Below are positions 16,652-25,404 of a stretch of 64,000 nucleotides of DNA, one piece after another. The DNA comes from CASFRF01 sp031549345 (GTDB taxonomy: Bacteria > Verrucomicrobiota > Lentisphaeria > Victivallales > Victivallaceae), in NCBI GenBank assembly GCA_031549345.1, contig JAVBPY010000008.1:54591-118590 (forward strand), given 5' to 3'. Positions within the stretch are counted from its first letter, which is position 1; the number at the start of each line of letters is the position of its first letter. Made by a program: the position numbers and the translations under genes. The notes below the pieces were generated by a model that was not told the origin of the DNA, did not search any database, and was given only the letters and a program-made list of their open reading frames with translations.

Positions 16652-17695
16652 GTGAGCGGAAAAGTAAGAAGCGATCTCTACAAGTCGGCCGGTGTTGACA
16701 TCGATTTGGCAACCAACCTTCTGGAACAAGTGAAGAAGGACTTCGCCGCGACGCGGCGGCCCGAAATGCTAGCCCCGGTGGGCGGTTTCGGCGGATTGTT
16801 CCAAGTCGATTTGTCCAAATACAGGCAGCCGGTGCTGGTTTCGAGCATCGACGGTGTGGGTACCAAGCTTATGGTCGCAATGATGATGGAGAAGTTCGAC
16901 ACTGTCGGTTACGACATCGTGAACCATTGCATCAACGATATTTCCGTGCAGGGGGCCGAGCCTGTCTTTTTTATGGATTACATCGGGATCGGCAAACTCC
17001 GCAGCCCGCTGTATGAGCAAGTCCTCGGCGGCATCGCCGCCGCCTGCAAGCTGGCCAACTGTGCGGTCCTGGGCGGCGAAACCGCCGAAATGCCCGGCAT
17101 GTACGGCAACGATTTCGACCTGGTGGGCGTCATAACCGGCATCGTGGAAAAAGACAAGCTCATCACCGGGGAGAAAGTTGCTCCCGGCCACGTCGCCATC
17201 GGGCTGTCTTCCAACGGACTGCATACGAACGGATTCAGTCTTGCGCGGAAGATTCTTTTCACACAATGCGGTTACACGGTGCACACCGCGTTGCCGGAAC
17301 TCGGCGAGAGTGTGGGTGAAGCGCTTTTGCGCCCGCATATTTGTTATTGGCCCGCCATCAAACGCGCGTTGGAGAGCGATTTGCCGCTTGACGGCATCAG
17401 TCATATCACCGGCGGCGGGTTGTACGACAACGTGCCGCGTATTTTGCCGGCGGGTGTTTCGGTGGTCTTCGATCTCGAGAAGCTCCCGGTTCCTCCGATT
17501 TTCAAGCTCTTGGTGGAAAAGGGGAATGTGGATCCGGTAGAGGCATACCGCGTGTTCAATATGGGCGTCGGCATGGTCTGGTTCGTGCCGCCCGCGGCCG
17601 CGGACACCGCGCTGAAGATCATCCGGGAATGCGGCATGACCGCCGAAGTCTGCGGTGAAGTCGTCCGCGGTAACCGTTCGGTAAAAATCCTTTAA
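16652..17695 (+). CDS. purM: Phosphoribosylformylglycinamidine cyclo-ligase (AIR synthetase)
   Basis: Converts FGAM and ATP to AIR, step five of de novo purine synthesis, in the cytoplasm. The 347 aa product has the family N-terminus (YKSAGVDIDLAT), ATP-site VSSIDGVGTKLM (about residue 69), GGETAEMPGMY (about 145) and the C-terminal THITGGGLYDNVPRILP-like block near 250. An ATG two codons upstream (16646) directly abuts the ribosome site GAGAGG, leaving no spacer, whereas the GTG at 16652 has a 6-nt spacer, so GTG is the more likely start. Downstream genes follow at short spacing. Confidence 0.95.
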   Translation: MSGKVRSDLYKSAGVDIDLATNLLEQVKKDFAATRRPEMLAPVGGFGGLFQVDLSKYRQPVLVSSIDGVGTKLMVAMMMEKFDTVGYDIVNHCINDISVQGAEPVFFMDYIGIGKLRSPLYEQVLGGIAAACKLANCAVLGGETAEMPGMYGNDFDLVGVITGIVEKDKLITGEKVAPGHVAIGLSSNGLHTNGFSLARKILFTQCGYTVHTALPELGESVGEALLRPHICYWPAIKRALESDLPLDGISHITGGGLYDNVPRILPAGVSVVFDLEKLPVPPIFKLLVEKGNVDPVEAYRVFNMGVGMVWFVPPAAADTALKIIRECGMTAEVCGEVVRGNRSVKIL

Positions 17696-17701
17696 ACACT
17701 C

Positions 17702-19546
17702 ATGACGGAAGCATGCAAAACCGGGTACGAGAACGTCAAGCGTTGGCTTGGCGACAATCCGGTTCAGCGTGCATTCACACAGCTTCACGGGTATTTTACC
17801 TCCGGCAACGCGGCCGAGCGGCAGCGGAGGAGGGAAATTCTTGTGGCTCTCCTGAAACGGCTCCTTGCGCCGAATGGCGTCCCTTCCGCCTCGGCGCAGG
17901 CGGAGGTGCGCCGGATTCTTGAACGGTTGTATCCGCCCGGGGAAGTGGAAAAACTCCTGGGGTATTTTCAAACGGCCGGTCCTGTTTCCGCCGAAGAGGC
18001 GGCGGCGGTCTTCGCCGGCTTGGATGAGGAGCGGCGCGCGAATCTCCTGCAGACGCTCCTCCGGCTGGCGGTGGATTCGGATACGGTCGAGGGCAACCGC
18101 GATTGGCTCGACGATTTGGCGCTCCGGCTTGGAGTGTCCCCCGAAGAGGTGGAGCTTCTGCTCGAAAAGTTTACGGAAGAACGGAAAAAGCGGCGTCATA
18201 TTTTTCGTTCCGGCGCGGGCGTCCTGGCCGTATTGGTTATCATCGGCGTCTTCATCCTTACCGCGACGCTCCTGAAATCGGTGATTTTCGGTTTGATCGG
18301 CGCGTACATTCTCCTGCCGCTGGAGCAGTTTTTCGAGCGCAAATTGCGGAGCCGCCGGGGGATAATCCACGCATTTGCGCAGGGGATGCGCTCCCTAGGC
18401 GCGCCCTTACGTTATTTGCGAACGAAATGCCGCCGGAACGCGCCCGCGGAACTCCCGCCGGAGGAGCGCAAGGCGGCCGAACAGCGCGCGGTTACCGCCC
18501 AGGCGGTTTCACTGACGGTTGCGACATTGTTGGCGATGGTGCTGGCGGCCGGACTTCTTGTGGGCGTTCTCGGATCCAGCTACATTGCGGACGTCCGCGA
18601 ATCGATCACTGGCTGGGCCCGCCAGGAACAGGGGGCGGAAATCGATGCGAACGATTCGACGTTCGAGCGTATCACGCACCGTTTCCGGGCGTTTTTGGAG
18701 GAAAAACGCACATCGCTTGAAAAGGTTCCGCTGGTGCGGACCGCGGTGGATTCGGTCAGTGCCGCGCTGACCGATCCCGCGACGCAAAAGGACCTCCTCA
18801 ACCAGGCGCTTCGCCGGACCGGGGGGATTTTTTCGCTGGGTGCGCGGACGATCGGTTTCATCTGCCAACTCCTCCTGAACGTGTTGCTGACGGTTTTCTT
18901 TTTCCTCCTTTTCCTGACGAAATTGGCGGACTTCTGCCGCGGGAATGCCACGACGGAACGGCAAAGCGCGTACCTTGTGCGAACAGTGTTCAGCGGCTCA
19001 TGGCTCCCCTTGTCCAACGAGGGGACGCTTTTGGAGGCGCAGCGGATCATCAGCGACATCATCCAAAAGCTCCGCATCTGGGTGCGCGGCTATCTTACGC
19101 TGCTTTGCATCGATCTTGTCGTGTATACATCGGTCTACTTCTTCCTCGGGATTCCTTATTTTTACATCCTCGGCCCGATTGCGGCATGCGGCGTGCTCCT
19201 GCCGGTTTTCGGTCCCCTGGCGGGCTCCGCGCTGGCGCTTGTCGTAACGCTCGCGGTCGGCGGCGCGTCCGCCACCGGAGTGCAATTGCTCGGGATCGTG
19301 TTGCTGTATTGCGTGCAGAACCTTTTGATCGAACAATTCATCCTGTATCCGGTTGTTTTCGGCGGTGCGCTCGGGCTCAGCACGCTCGAAACGATCATTG
19401 TCGTCCTCCTCGGCGGCATCTTCGGCGGCATCACCGGCATGATTATCGCCATTCCCACGGCGGCGATCCTGAAATATCTTGTCCCGCAAATTTATCGAAT
19501 CTGGGGCGGCCGTCCGGCGTCTTTGCCTGAAGGAGGAAGTTCATGA
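17702..19546 (+). CDS. AI-2E family transporter with long N-terminal extension
   Basis: A 614 aa polytopic protein of the AI-2E/PerM permease family; members move varied small solutes or Na+/H+ and are not all autoinducer exporters. About 170 soluble, charged residues precede the first helix (near residue 175). The family core then follows: helices near 265-290, 380-405 and 450-480, ending with the paired glycine-rich helices GALGLSTLETIIVVLLGGIFGGITGM. Usual length is about 350 aa, so the N-terminal domain is an addition with no motif I know. It begins 6 nt after purM without a clear ribosome site and overlaps the next ATG by four bases. Confidence 0.75.
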   Translation: MTEACKTGYENVKRWLGDNPVQRAFTQLHGYFTSGNAAERQRRREILVALLKRLLAPNGVPSASAQAEVRRILERLYPPGEVEKLLGYFQTAGPVSAEEAAAVFAGLDEERRANLLQTLLRLAVDSDTVEGNRDWLDDLALRLGVSPEEVELLLEKFTEERKKRRHIFRSGAGVLAVLVIIGVFILTATLLKSVIFGLIGAYILLPLEQFFERKLRSRRGIIHAFAQGMRSLGAPLRYLRTKCRRNAPAELPPEERKAAEQRAVTAQAVSLTVATLLAMVLAAGLLVGVLGSSYIADVRESITGWARQEQGAEIDANDSTFERITHRFRAFLEEKRTSLEKVPLVRTAVDSVSAALTDPATQKDLLNQALRRTGGIFSLGARTIGFICQLLLNVLLTVFFFLLFLTKLADFCRGNATTERQSAYLVRTVFSGSWLPLSNEGTLLEAQRIISDIIQKLRIWVRGYLTLLCIDLVVYTSVYFFLGIPYFYILGPIAACGVLLPVFGPLAGSALALVVTLAVGGASATGVQLLGIVLLYCVQNLLIEQFILYPVVFGGALGLSTLETIIVVLLGGIFGGITGMIIAIPTAAILKYLVPQIYRIWGGRPASLPEGGSS

Positions 19547-21471
19547 AGATCATTTTCCGCATTGCTTTCATAGGGGTGCTGGTTTTTCTCGGCGGGTGCG
19601 GCACGCAGATTTCGCTGGATACGGTTTCCGCGCGGGAACGGATCAATTATGGAAATATCCAGACACCGGACAATCTGCGCCGCGAAACGATGAATTTTCT
19701 GGGCAATCACCTCCTGCAGGATAAATTCGACGATGCGCCGGAAACGCTTGTCCTGGAATTGGAGCGCATCTTTCGCACGGAGCCGCGGGCGGAGGTTCTC
19801 GGTGTTCTGGCGGACGTTTGTCTTGCCCAGGGGCTCCGCGCTTCCGATAAGGACATGGCGGCGCGTTTTCATCTGACGGCGCTCGCGTACAGCTACGCGT
19901 ATTTGCTCGCCGCCGACCATCCGGAGAAAGAGCCGTACAACCCGGAGCGTATTCAGATGATGCGCATCTACAACACAGCGCTCATCGAGTTCATCAGTTA
20001 CCTAAAAAAGCGCGATCTTCTCGGCCTTTCGGATTACCAGTTCCAGATGATCGCCGGGCAGCAGATACGCTTTCGTCCGCCGCAGTTCCAGATGGATCTG
20101 GCCAGGGAGAATTTGCAGAGTCTTGAACTTTGCGCGGATTTCCGTCCCCGCAATCTGACGCACATCAGTTACCGTTTCGGCCTCGGGGCGACGCTGATCG
20201 GGCAGACGCACGGTTTGGACGCACATTCGACCGTCTTTCACAAATATTTTCCGGCGATGGTTCTGCCGGGGACGGCGGTGCTCCGTTTTGAGCGTTCGGC
20301 CGAACGGCGCGATTTGTTGTATGCCGAATTTTCGTTTTACAACACGCGCCGCTATGAAAACGTTACACTGAACGGGAGAAAGACGTTCCCGCTGGAGCTG
20401 GATTTTTCGACGCCGCTGGCGTATATGTCGCGTACCCCCCTCAAGTTGAACAATCTTCTTTACATGCTCCGCCCCGATGAAGCCGGACAGATGGAAGGGC
20501 TGTACTGGATGGAGCCGTACCGGGAGGATCGGATTCCGGTGGTTCTCGTGCACGGCCTTATGTCGCACACGCGGACATGGCTTCAGATGCTGAACACATT
20601 GCAGAGCGACCCGGTTCTGCGGAACTATTACCAGTTCTGGGGATTTACGTATTCGAGCGGGAATCCGGTTCTTTTTTCCGCGAAATCCTTGCGCGACGCG
20701 CTCGGCGGGGTGCGCGGGGAGCTCCTTGCAGCGGGCAAGGATGACCGGATGTTCAACCGCATGGTCGTCATCGGACACAGTATGGGCGGGTTGCTCTCCA
20801 AAACCTTGATCCAGGAGGCGGGGAACGCTTTTGCCGACCGTTTGTTCAATGTGCCGTTGGAAACGGTGCTTGCCGAACTCACGCCGGAGCAGCGGACGTT
20901 TGTCGGCGACATGGTTTCGTTCAAACCCCAGCCGTATGTGAAACGTGTGGTGTTTATGGCGGTTCCTCATCGCGGTTCGTTGCTCAGCCGTTCCCGGATC
21001 GCGCGGCTCGGCATCTGGTTGATCCGTTTCCCGAACCGTCTTGTGGATCATGTGCAGTCGGTTGCCCGTGTCGCCGCCGAAAAACTTCAGCTGAAGGAAC
21101 CGGGGCCGGTGCATTTGAAGACGGGAATCGGCAATTTGGATCCCAACGATATGGTACTCAAAATTCTCGAATCCCTTCCGTATGCGCCCGATGTGCCGCG
21201 CCATTCGATTATCGGAAACGATGACGAGGGCGGCATCCCCGGCGGCAGCGACGGCATTGTCGATTATTCGAGCAGCCATCTGGATGGCGTCGTGAGCGAA
21301 CTTGTGGTGAAATCGGGGCATTCCGTACAGCAGAATCCCTTGGCTATACAGGAGATACGCCGTATTCTCCTGGAGCATCTCAAACAGTACCCGGATATTC
21401 GTCTTCCCGCTTCGGATGTAAGCGATTTGAATGGGGAGCCCTTATCCAACACGAAGAAGGAGAAACCGTGA
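19543..21471 (+). CDS. Esterase/lipase-like alpha/beta-hydrolase lipoprotein
   Basis: A 642 aa envelope lipoprotein: signal helix then lipobox FLGG-Cys20. The first 300 residues match nothing I know. From about residue 330 an alpha/beta-hydrolase fold appears, with VVLVHGLMSHTRTW (oxyanion His-Gly) and the nucleophile elbow VVIGHSMGGLLSK. A plausible acid and His follow in DGIVDYSSSHLDG and KSGHSVQQNP near the C-terminus. It probably hydrolyses an ester in the periplasm or outer membrane; the substrate is unknown. It is embedded in an operon with four-base overlaps to both neighbours. Confidence 0.78.
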   Translation: MKIIFRIAFIGVLVFLGGCGTQISLDTVSARERINYGNIQTPDNLRRETMNFLGNHLLQDKFDDAPETLVLELERIFRTEPRAEVLGVLADVCLAQGLRASDKDMAARFHLTALAYSYAYLLAADHPEKEPYNPERIQMMRIYNTALIEFISYLKKRDLLGLSDYQFQMIAGQQIRFRPPQFQMDLARENLQSLELCADFRPRNLTHISYRFGLGATLIGQTHGLDAHSTVFHKYFPAMVLPGTAVLRFERSAERRDLLYAEFSFYNTRRYENVTLNGRKTFPLELDFSTPLAYMSRTPLKLNNLLYMLRPDEAGQMEGLYWMEPYREDRIPVVLVHGLMSHTRTWLQMLNTLQSDPVLRNYYQFWGFTYSSGNPVLFSAKSLRDALGGVRGELLAAGKDDRMFNRMVVIGHSMGGLLSKTLIQEAGNAFADRLFNVPLETVLAELTPEQRTFVGDMVSFKPQPYVKRVVFMAVPHRGSLLSRSRIARLGIWLIRFPNRLVDHVQSVARVAAEKLQLKEPGPVHLKTGIGNLDPNDMVLKILESLPYAPDVPRHSIIGNDDEGGIPGGSDGIVDYSSSHLDGVVSELVVKSGHSVQQNPLAIQEIRRILLEHLKQYPDIRLPASDVSDLNGEPLSNTKKEKP

Positions 21472-21752
21472 AAGAACGCAAAATCCGCATCAACAACCGC
21501 GCCGGCATTCATTGCCGGCCATCGAGCGTAATTCTGAACTCGGTCAACCAGGAATTTCCGCGGCACCATTTCATGGTCATTACCGCCGATGGGCAGGAAA
21601 CAGAGTTGAACAGCATTTTAAGCCTGATCTCTCTGGGGCTTGCCTGCGGCGACCGGGCGACGCTTCAGGTCGAAGGGCCGGAGGAGGAGAAAGCACTGGC
21701 GCGGATCGGTGATTTGTTTGAATATGAGTTTGATTTCCCGCCTAAAAAGTAA
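21468..21752 (+). CDS. HPr-like phosphocarrier protein
   Basis: A 94 aa HPr-fold protein. The active-site loop NRAGIHCRPSS puts His at position 15, exactly as in HPr, with Cys in place of the usual Ala after it. The helix-2 motif NSILSLISLG carries Ser49, matching the HPr-kinase target Ser46. It could accept phosphate from EI for sugar uptake or serve in regulation. No PTS enzyme is encoded nearby, and it lies between a lipoprotein esterase and a GT-C protein, so a regulatory role is likelier. ATGA overlaps the previous gene. Confidence 0.88.
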   Translation: MKERKIRINNRAGIHCRPSSVILNSVNQEFPRHHFMVITADGQETELNSILSLISLGLACGDRATLQVEGPEEEKALARIGDLFEYEFDFPPKK

Positions 21753-23550
21753 CGCGTTTCCCCTCGGACTGCTCCTGCTGGGCATTCTTCTGCGCGTGGA
21801 ATACCTGCGGGAATATGCGGCCAGTCCCCTTTTCGGACTGGCGCTTGGCCCGGACATTGCCGAATACGATGCACGGGCCCGGGAAATTCTCGGCGGACGT
21901 TTTTTTTCTTCCCATCCGGATATTCACGCACCCCTTTATGCGTGGTATCTTGCTTTTCTGTACTGGATCGGCGGTTTTTCCATTCCTCTGGTGCGCGGTG
22001 TCGGGCTGGCGCTGAATCTTGCGGCGGGCTGGAGCTGCTTCCGGCTGATCGACCGCGTGGGGGGGCGAAGGGTTGCGGGTTGGTTTCTTTTTTTCTTCGC
22101 AATGTATCCGCCATTGATTTTCCACAGTGCGGAGTTGGTCAGCGAGAGCTTGCTGATTCCGCTTCTCGCGCTTGCCGCGTGGCTTTTTTATCGCCGCTTG
22201 TGGTTTTTTTGCGGTCTTGCAACGGGCTTGTGCGCGATTACGCATCCGATGAGTTTATTCCTGCTTATGGGAATCGCGGTGTACTTTGCCTGGCAAAAAC
22301 ACTGGAAACGGGCGGTATTTTTCCTGCTTGCCGCATCGTTGGTGATTCTTCCGGTCGCACTTACGCGGAGCGTGGGAGCGGGGCGGCCCATCCTGATTCA
22401 GGCGAACAGCGCTTTTAACGTTTATCTTGGCAACAATCCTCTGGCGGACGGGACGTGTTACTTGCGCCCCGGCGCGGCGTGGGACAGTGTGCACCAAGAG
22501 GCGGAAGAGACGGCGGCGCGGCGCGGCATCAGTGTCGATCGCCTTTATTGGGAAAGAGTCGGGCGCTTCTGGCTCGATCATCCTCTCCGCGGCGTGGGGC
22601 TGCTGATCCGCAAGGAACTTCTCCTTTGGTACCCGCGTGAATTGGCCGCCGGGGCGGATGTTCCGGGCTTGATGGAATACACGTCTTTTCAGCTTGCGGG
22701 CGGGCTCTTTCTCTTCCCGCTCTGGGGGTTGGCGCTCGGTGGCCTGCTTTGGTTGATGCTCCATGTTCGCGACCGGCGGCGTTATGTGTTTTTCCTCCTT
22801 TGGGGGATGGCGTTTTATGTGGGGCAAGTACTGACGGTGGTGTCCGGGCGTTACCGGGCGCCGATGCTGATTCCCGTGTTCCTCCTGATGGCCCTTTCGA
22901 TGGCGAAGTGGAAAACCCGTGTGAACGTGCTTCTTTTGTTGATCGGAACGTTATTGAGTTTTCTGATTGTCCTTCCCCAGCCGCGCGGCGAAAGCGATGG
23001 GCTTCTCGGGGAAGCGTACTACACGTTGGGGAATTTTTCAGAGGCCAAGGTGCGTCTTCTTGCCTCCGCAAGGAGCACGGACAACGTGAAGCAATTTGCC
23101 AATTTGTTGGGGGACATCGCGTTGCGTGAGAATGACCTCGACGTCGCCACAAGCAGTTTTCAGCTGGCATACCATGCCGTGCCGCACGACCCGACGGCGG
23201 CCATGAATCTTGCGCTGACCGCCCTCCGGCGCGGCGATCTCCCCGGCGCGGAAACGTTTTTCGCGGAAATGTTCCGTCGCGATCCGGACTATGCGTTGGG
23301 GGTATACAATTATGCCTTCTATCTCCAGTCGCGCGGCGACACGGAGGCGGCGGAAGGCCTCTACCGGCGGCATACGGAACTCGCCCCGGGCGATTACCGC
23401 GGATTCAACGCGTTGGGAATCCTGGCGGCCAACCGCGGCGATTGGAACAACGCGGAACCCTTCTTCCGCGAAGCGTTCCGCCGTGCCCCGCACCATCAAG
23501 GGCTCCGCAAAAATCTGGAGCTTGCGCGGCGAAATCAGCGCAAAAATTAA
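21724..23550 (+). CDS. GT-C family membrane glycosyltransferase-like protein with C-terminal TPRs
   Basis: A 608 aa protein. Residues 1-420 form about ten membrane helices; the first loop has GPDIAEYDARAREILGG, resembling the acidic catalytic loop of PMT/ArnT-like GT-C enzymes, followed by HPDIHAPLYAWYLAFLY. Residues about 425-608 contain four to five tetratricopeptide repeats (for example YNYAFYLQSRGDTEAAEGLYRRHTELAPGD). This fusion is common in proteins that glycosylate or assemble envelope polymers. The ATG at 21724 overlaps the HPr-like gene by 29 nt; the spelling of the start is uncertain because no strong ribosome site is seen. Operon end. Confidence 0.7.
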   Translation: MSLISRLKSNAFPLGLLLLGILLRVEYLREYAASPLFGLALGPDIAEYDARAREILGGRFFSSHPDIHAPLYAWYLAFLYWIGGFSIPLVRGVGLALNLAAGWSCFRLIDRVGGRRVAGWFLFFFAMYPPLIFHSAELVSESLLIPLLALAAWLFYRRLWFFCGLATGLCAITHPMSLFLLMGIAVYFAWQKHWKRAVFFLLAASLVILPVALTRSVGAGRPILIQANSAFNVYLGNNPLADGTCYLRPGAAWDSVHQEAEETAARRGISVDRLYWERVGRFWLDHPLRGVGLLIRKELLLWYPRELAAGADVPGLMEYTSFQLAGGLFLFPLWGLALGGLLWLMLHVRDRRRYVFFLLWGMAFYVGQVLTVVSGRYRAPMLIPVFLLMALSMAKWKTRVNVLLLLIGTLLSFLIVLPQPRGESDGLLGEAYYTLGNFSEAKVRLLASARSTDNVKQFANLLGDIALRENDLDVATSSFQLAYHAVPHDPTAAMNLALTALRRGDLPGAETFFAEMFRRDPDYALGVYNYAFYLQSRGDTEAAEGLYRRHTELAPGDYRGFNALGILAANRGDWNNAEPFFREAFRRAPHHQGLRKNLELARRNQRKN

Positions 23551-23555
23551 GCCAA

Positions 23556-23606
23556 AATACAGGAAGGGGGGAAACTTTTCTTAAAAGTTTCCCCCCTTCC
23601 TGTATT
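23556..23606. terminator. Perfect 24-bp hairpin between convergent operons
   Basis: The arms at 23556-23579 and 23583-23606 are fully complementary with a 3-nt loop (CTT). The core GGGGGGAAACTTTT / AAAAGTTTCCCCCC is flanked by A/T bases, so it can terminate both the GT-C/TPR operon and the ech operon. Confidence 0.9.
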
Positions 23607-23628
23607 CGATTTCCGCGGATCGCCGGGA

Positions 23629-23931
23629 TTATTTTTCCAGGCGCGGCGACATATGTAGACATTTTTTGGGGCAAGCTTCCACGCAGGCCGCGCAAAGGAT
23701 GCAGCGGAAACGTTCGAACTTCCAGGCTTGATCCGGTTTGCGGCTCACTTCAATCGCGTTGGCGGGGCACTTTTTGGCGCAAATGCCGCAATAAATGCAC
23801 TTCTCCTCTTCGATGGTCAGTTTGCCCCGTTCGCCGGGGAAAGACGGACGAATCTCCGTCGGGTAGTTTCGCGTGTAGGGACGCGAAAACGTATTCCGCA
23901 CAATATCTTTGAGAATACAGAATAATTTCAT
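23629..23931 (-). CDS. echF: Ech-type hydrogenase subunit F, 2[4Fe-4S] ferredoxin-like
   Basis: A 100 aa polyferredoxin with two cluster motifs, CIYCGICAKKCP and CILCAACVEACP, as in EchF and NuoI. It would pass electrons from a soluble ferredoxin to the small subunit of the membrane hydrogenase. It is the last gene of the 12-gene hyp-ech operon, starting 1 nt after echE, and faces the large hairpin at 23556-23606. Confidence 0.92.
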   Translation of the reverse strand: MKLFCILKDIVRNTFSRPYTRNYPTEIRPSFPGERGKLTIEEEKCIYCGICAKKCPANAIEVSRKPDQAWKFERFRCILCAACVEACPKKCLHMSPRLEK

Positions 23932-23932
23932 T

Positions 23933-25009
23933 TCAGCGCTCCGTACAGCTTACGCAGGGGTCAATGGATAGAATAATTACCGCAACGTCCGAAAGCGAAC
24001 ACCCTTTCAGAATCTCCAGCATCGGCGCGATGTTGGCAAATGTGGGCGTCCGCACACGCAGACGGTCCAGTTTGTCCGTGCCGTTGGATTTAAGGTAATA
24101 CAGCACTTCGCCGCGCGGCTGTTCCGCGCGTGCGGCCACTTCGCCCGCCGGCGGATTGCCCTTGAAGGTTGTTTTCAGTTCCGAATCCGGCAGCGAAGCG
24201 AGTGCGCGCCGCACAAGATCCATCGACTGCTTGAGTTCCCGTACGCGCACCTTTGTCCGCGCATAGGAGTCGCCGTCCTGCTCCACAATTGTTTCGAACC
24301 CGAGTTCGCCGTAGGCACAGTACCCGGTATTCCGGTGGTCCAGCACCAGGCCGCTTCCGCGTGCCGTCGGGCCCACCGCGCCGCGATCCAGCGCCATTGC
24401 CTTATCCAGAACACCGACGCCGACCAGGCGTTCCCGCACGCTGTAATCATCCAGAAGAACAGGGAGGAGGACGGCGAGTTCTTTTTCCACCTGATCGAGC
24501 TTTTCCAGAACGAATTTTTTCTGGTTCGCGTCGATGTCTTTACGGACGCCGCCGATGCAGCAGCTGCCCAACATCACGCGGGCGCCGGTGGTGAACTCCA
24601 TGGCGTCCATTACGTGTTCGCGCGTCCGCCAGAGCTGCATGAAGAGGTTTTCGAAGCCGAACGCGTCCGCAATAAGTCCCAGCGCCAGGAGGTGGCTGTG
24701 CATGCGGTGCAATTCGCTCCAGACTACGCGCAAATACTGCGCGCGCGGCGGCACTTTCAACGCCATCAACTCCTCGATACCCATGCAGTAGGTCAGCGAG
24801 TGGATGAAGCTGCAGATGCCGCAGACGCGCTCGATCAGGTAGGTATCCTGGTGAAAGTCTTTCTGTTCCGCAAGTTTCTCCAGCCCCCGGTGCACATAGC
24901 CGAGCACAGGCAGCGCGGAAATAACTTTTTCTTCCTTCAACTCCAGGCGCAGCTGGATCGGCTCCGGCAGAACCGGGTGCTGCGGACCGAACGGTACAAT
25001 CATACTCAC
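23933..25009 (-). CDS. echE: Ech-type [NiFe] hydrogenase large subunit
   Basis: The catalytic subunit that reversibly reduces protons to H2 with ferredoxin electrons. Nickel-binding Cys pairs are RVCGICSFIHS near residue 62 (L1) and DPCVSC at residues about 350-355 (L2). It has 358 aa, the compact length of group 4 enzymes, and related NuoD signatures (GYVHRGLEKL, ELHRMHSHLL). The protein ends three residues after L2 (TER), so no C-terminal peptide has to be cleaved. The ATG overlaps the echD stop by four bases. Confidence 0.95.
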   Translation of the reverse strand: MSMIVPFGPQHPVLPEPIQLRLELKEEKVISALPVLGYVHRGLEKLAEQKDFHQDTYLIERVCGICSFIHSLTYCMGIEELMALKVPPRAQYLRVVWSELHRMHSHLLALGLIADAFGFENLFMQLWRTREHVMDAMEFTTGARVMLGSCCIGGVRKDIDANQKKFVLEKLDQVEKELAVLLPVLLDDYSVRERLVGVGVLDKAMALDRGAVGPTARGSGLVLDHRNTGYCAYGELGFETIVEQDGDSYARTKVRVRELKQSMDLVRRALASLPDSELKTTFKGNPPAGEVAARAEQPRGEVLYYLKSNGTDKLDRLRVRTPTFANIAPMLEILKGCSLSDVAVIILSIDPCVSCTER

Positions 25010-25404
25010 GCTTCACCTCCGGCCGTCTTCGGCTCCATAATGCTCACACCAACCCCCGGAACCCTGCAAAAAGGACGATCCGGCGCGCCTTCCGCCAAGA
25101 GAAAGCGCCCGTGGTAATCCAGAACGAGGTTTTCCAATTTGATTCCGAACAAATCCTGTATCTCGTTTTCCACGATCAGCGCGGCGAAATAGATTTTTGA
25201 GATGCTCGGCAGGATCGCTTTGCGTTCCAGTTTTAACTGGAGCGTGAGCAATTCGTAGTTGTTGTCGTCGAAATGATAATAAATATCGAAATGTGTCGTG
25301 GAATCCACCGCCGTCATCGTCACAAAACGATACCGGCGCGTCTGGAACGCTGCGACCCGTTCCAGGAGATTTTCCGGCGTAACTTCCGCCGTTACCTTCA
25401 TCAT
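25006..25404 (-). CDS. echD: Ech-type hydrogenase subunit D (NuoC-like)
   Basis: A 132 aa protein of the complex I 30-kDa (NuoC) family that bridges large and small subunits in the peripheral arm. The central FDIYYHFDDNNYELLTLQLKL and SISKIYFAALIVENEIQDLFGIKL are the recognisable NuoC/EchD core. The frame is open much further upstream, but that part is antisense-like sequence inside echC; the ATG at 25404 overlaps the echC stop (ATGATG) and has AAGGCGG about 9 nt ahead. A second ATG directly follows. Confidence 0.88.
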   Translation of the reverse strand: MMKVTAEVTPENLLERVAAFQTRRYRFVTMTAVDSTTHFDIYYHFDDNNYELLTLQLKLERKAILPSISKIYFAALIVENEIQDLFGIKLENLVLDYHGRFLLAEGAPDRPFCRVPGVGVSIMEPKTAGGEA

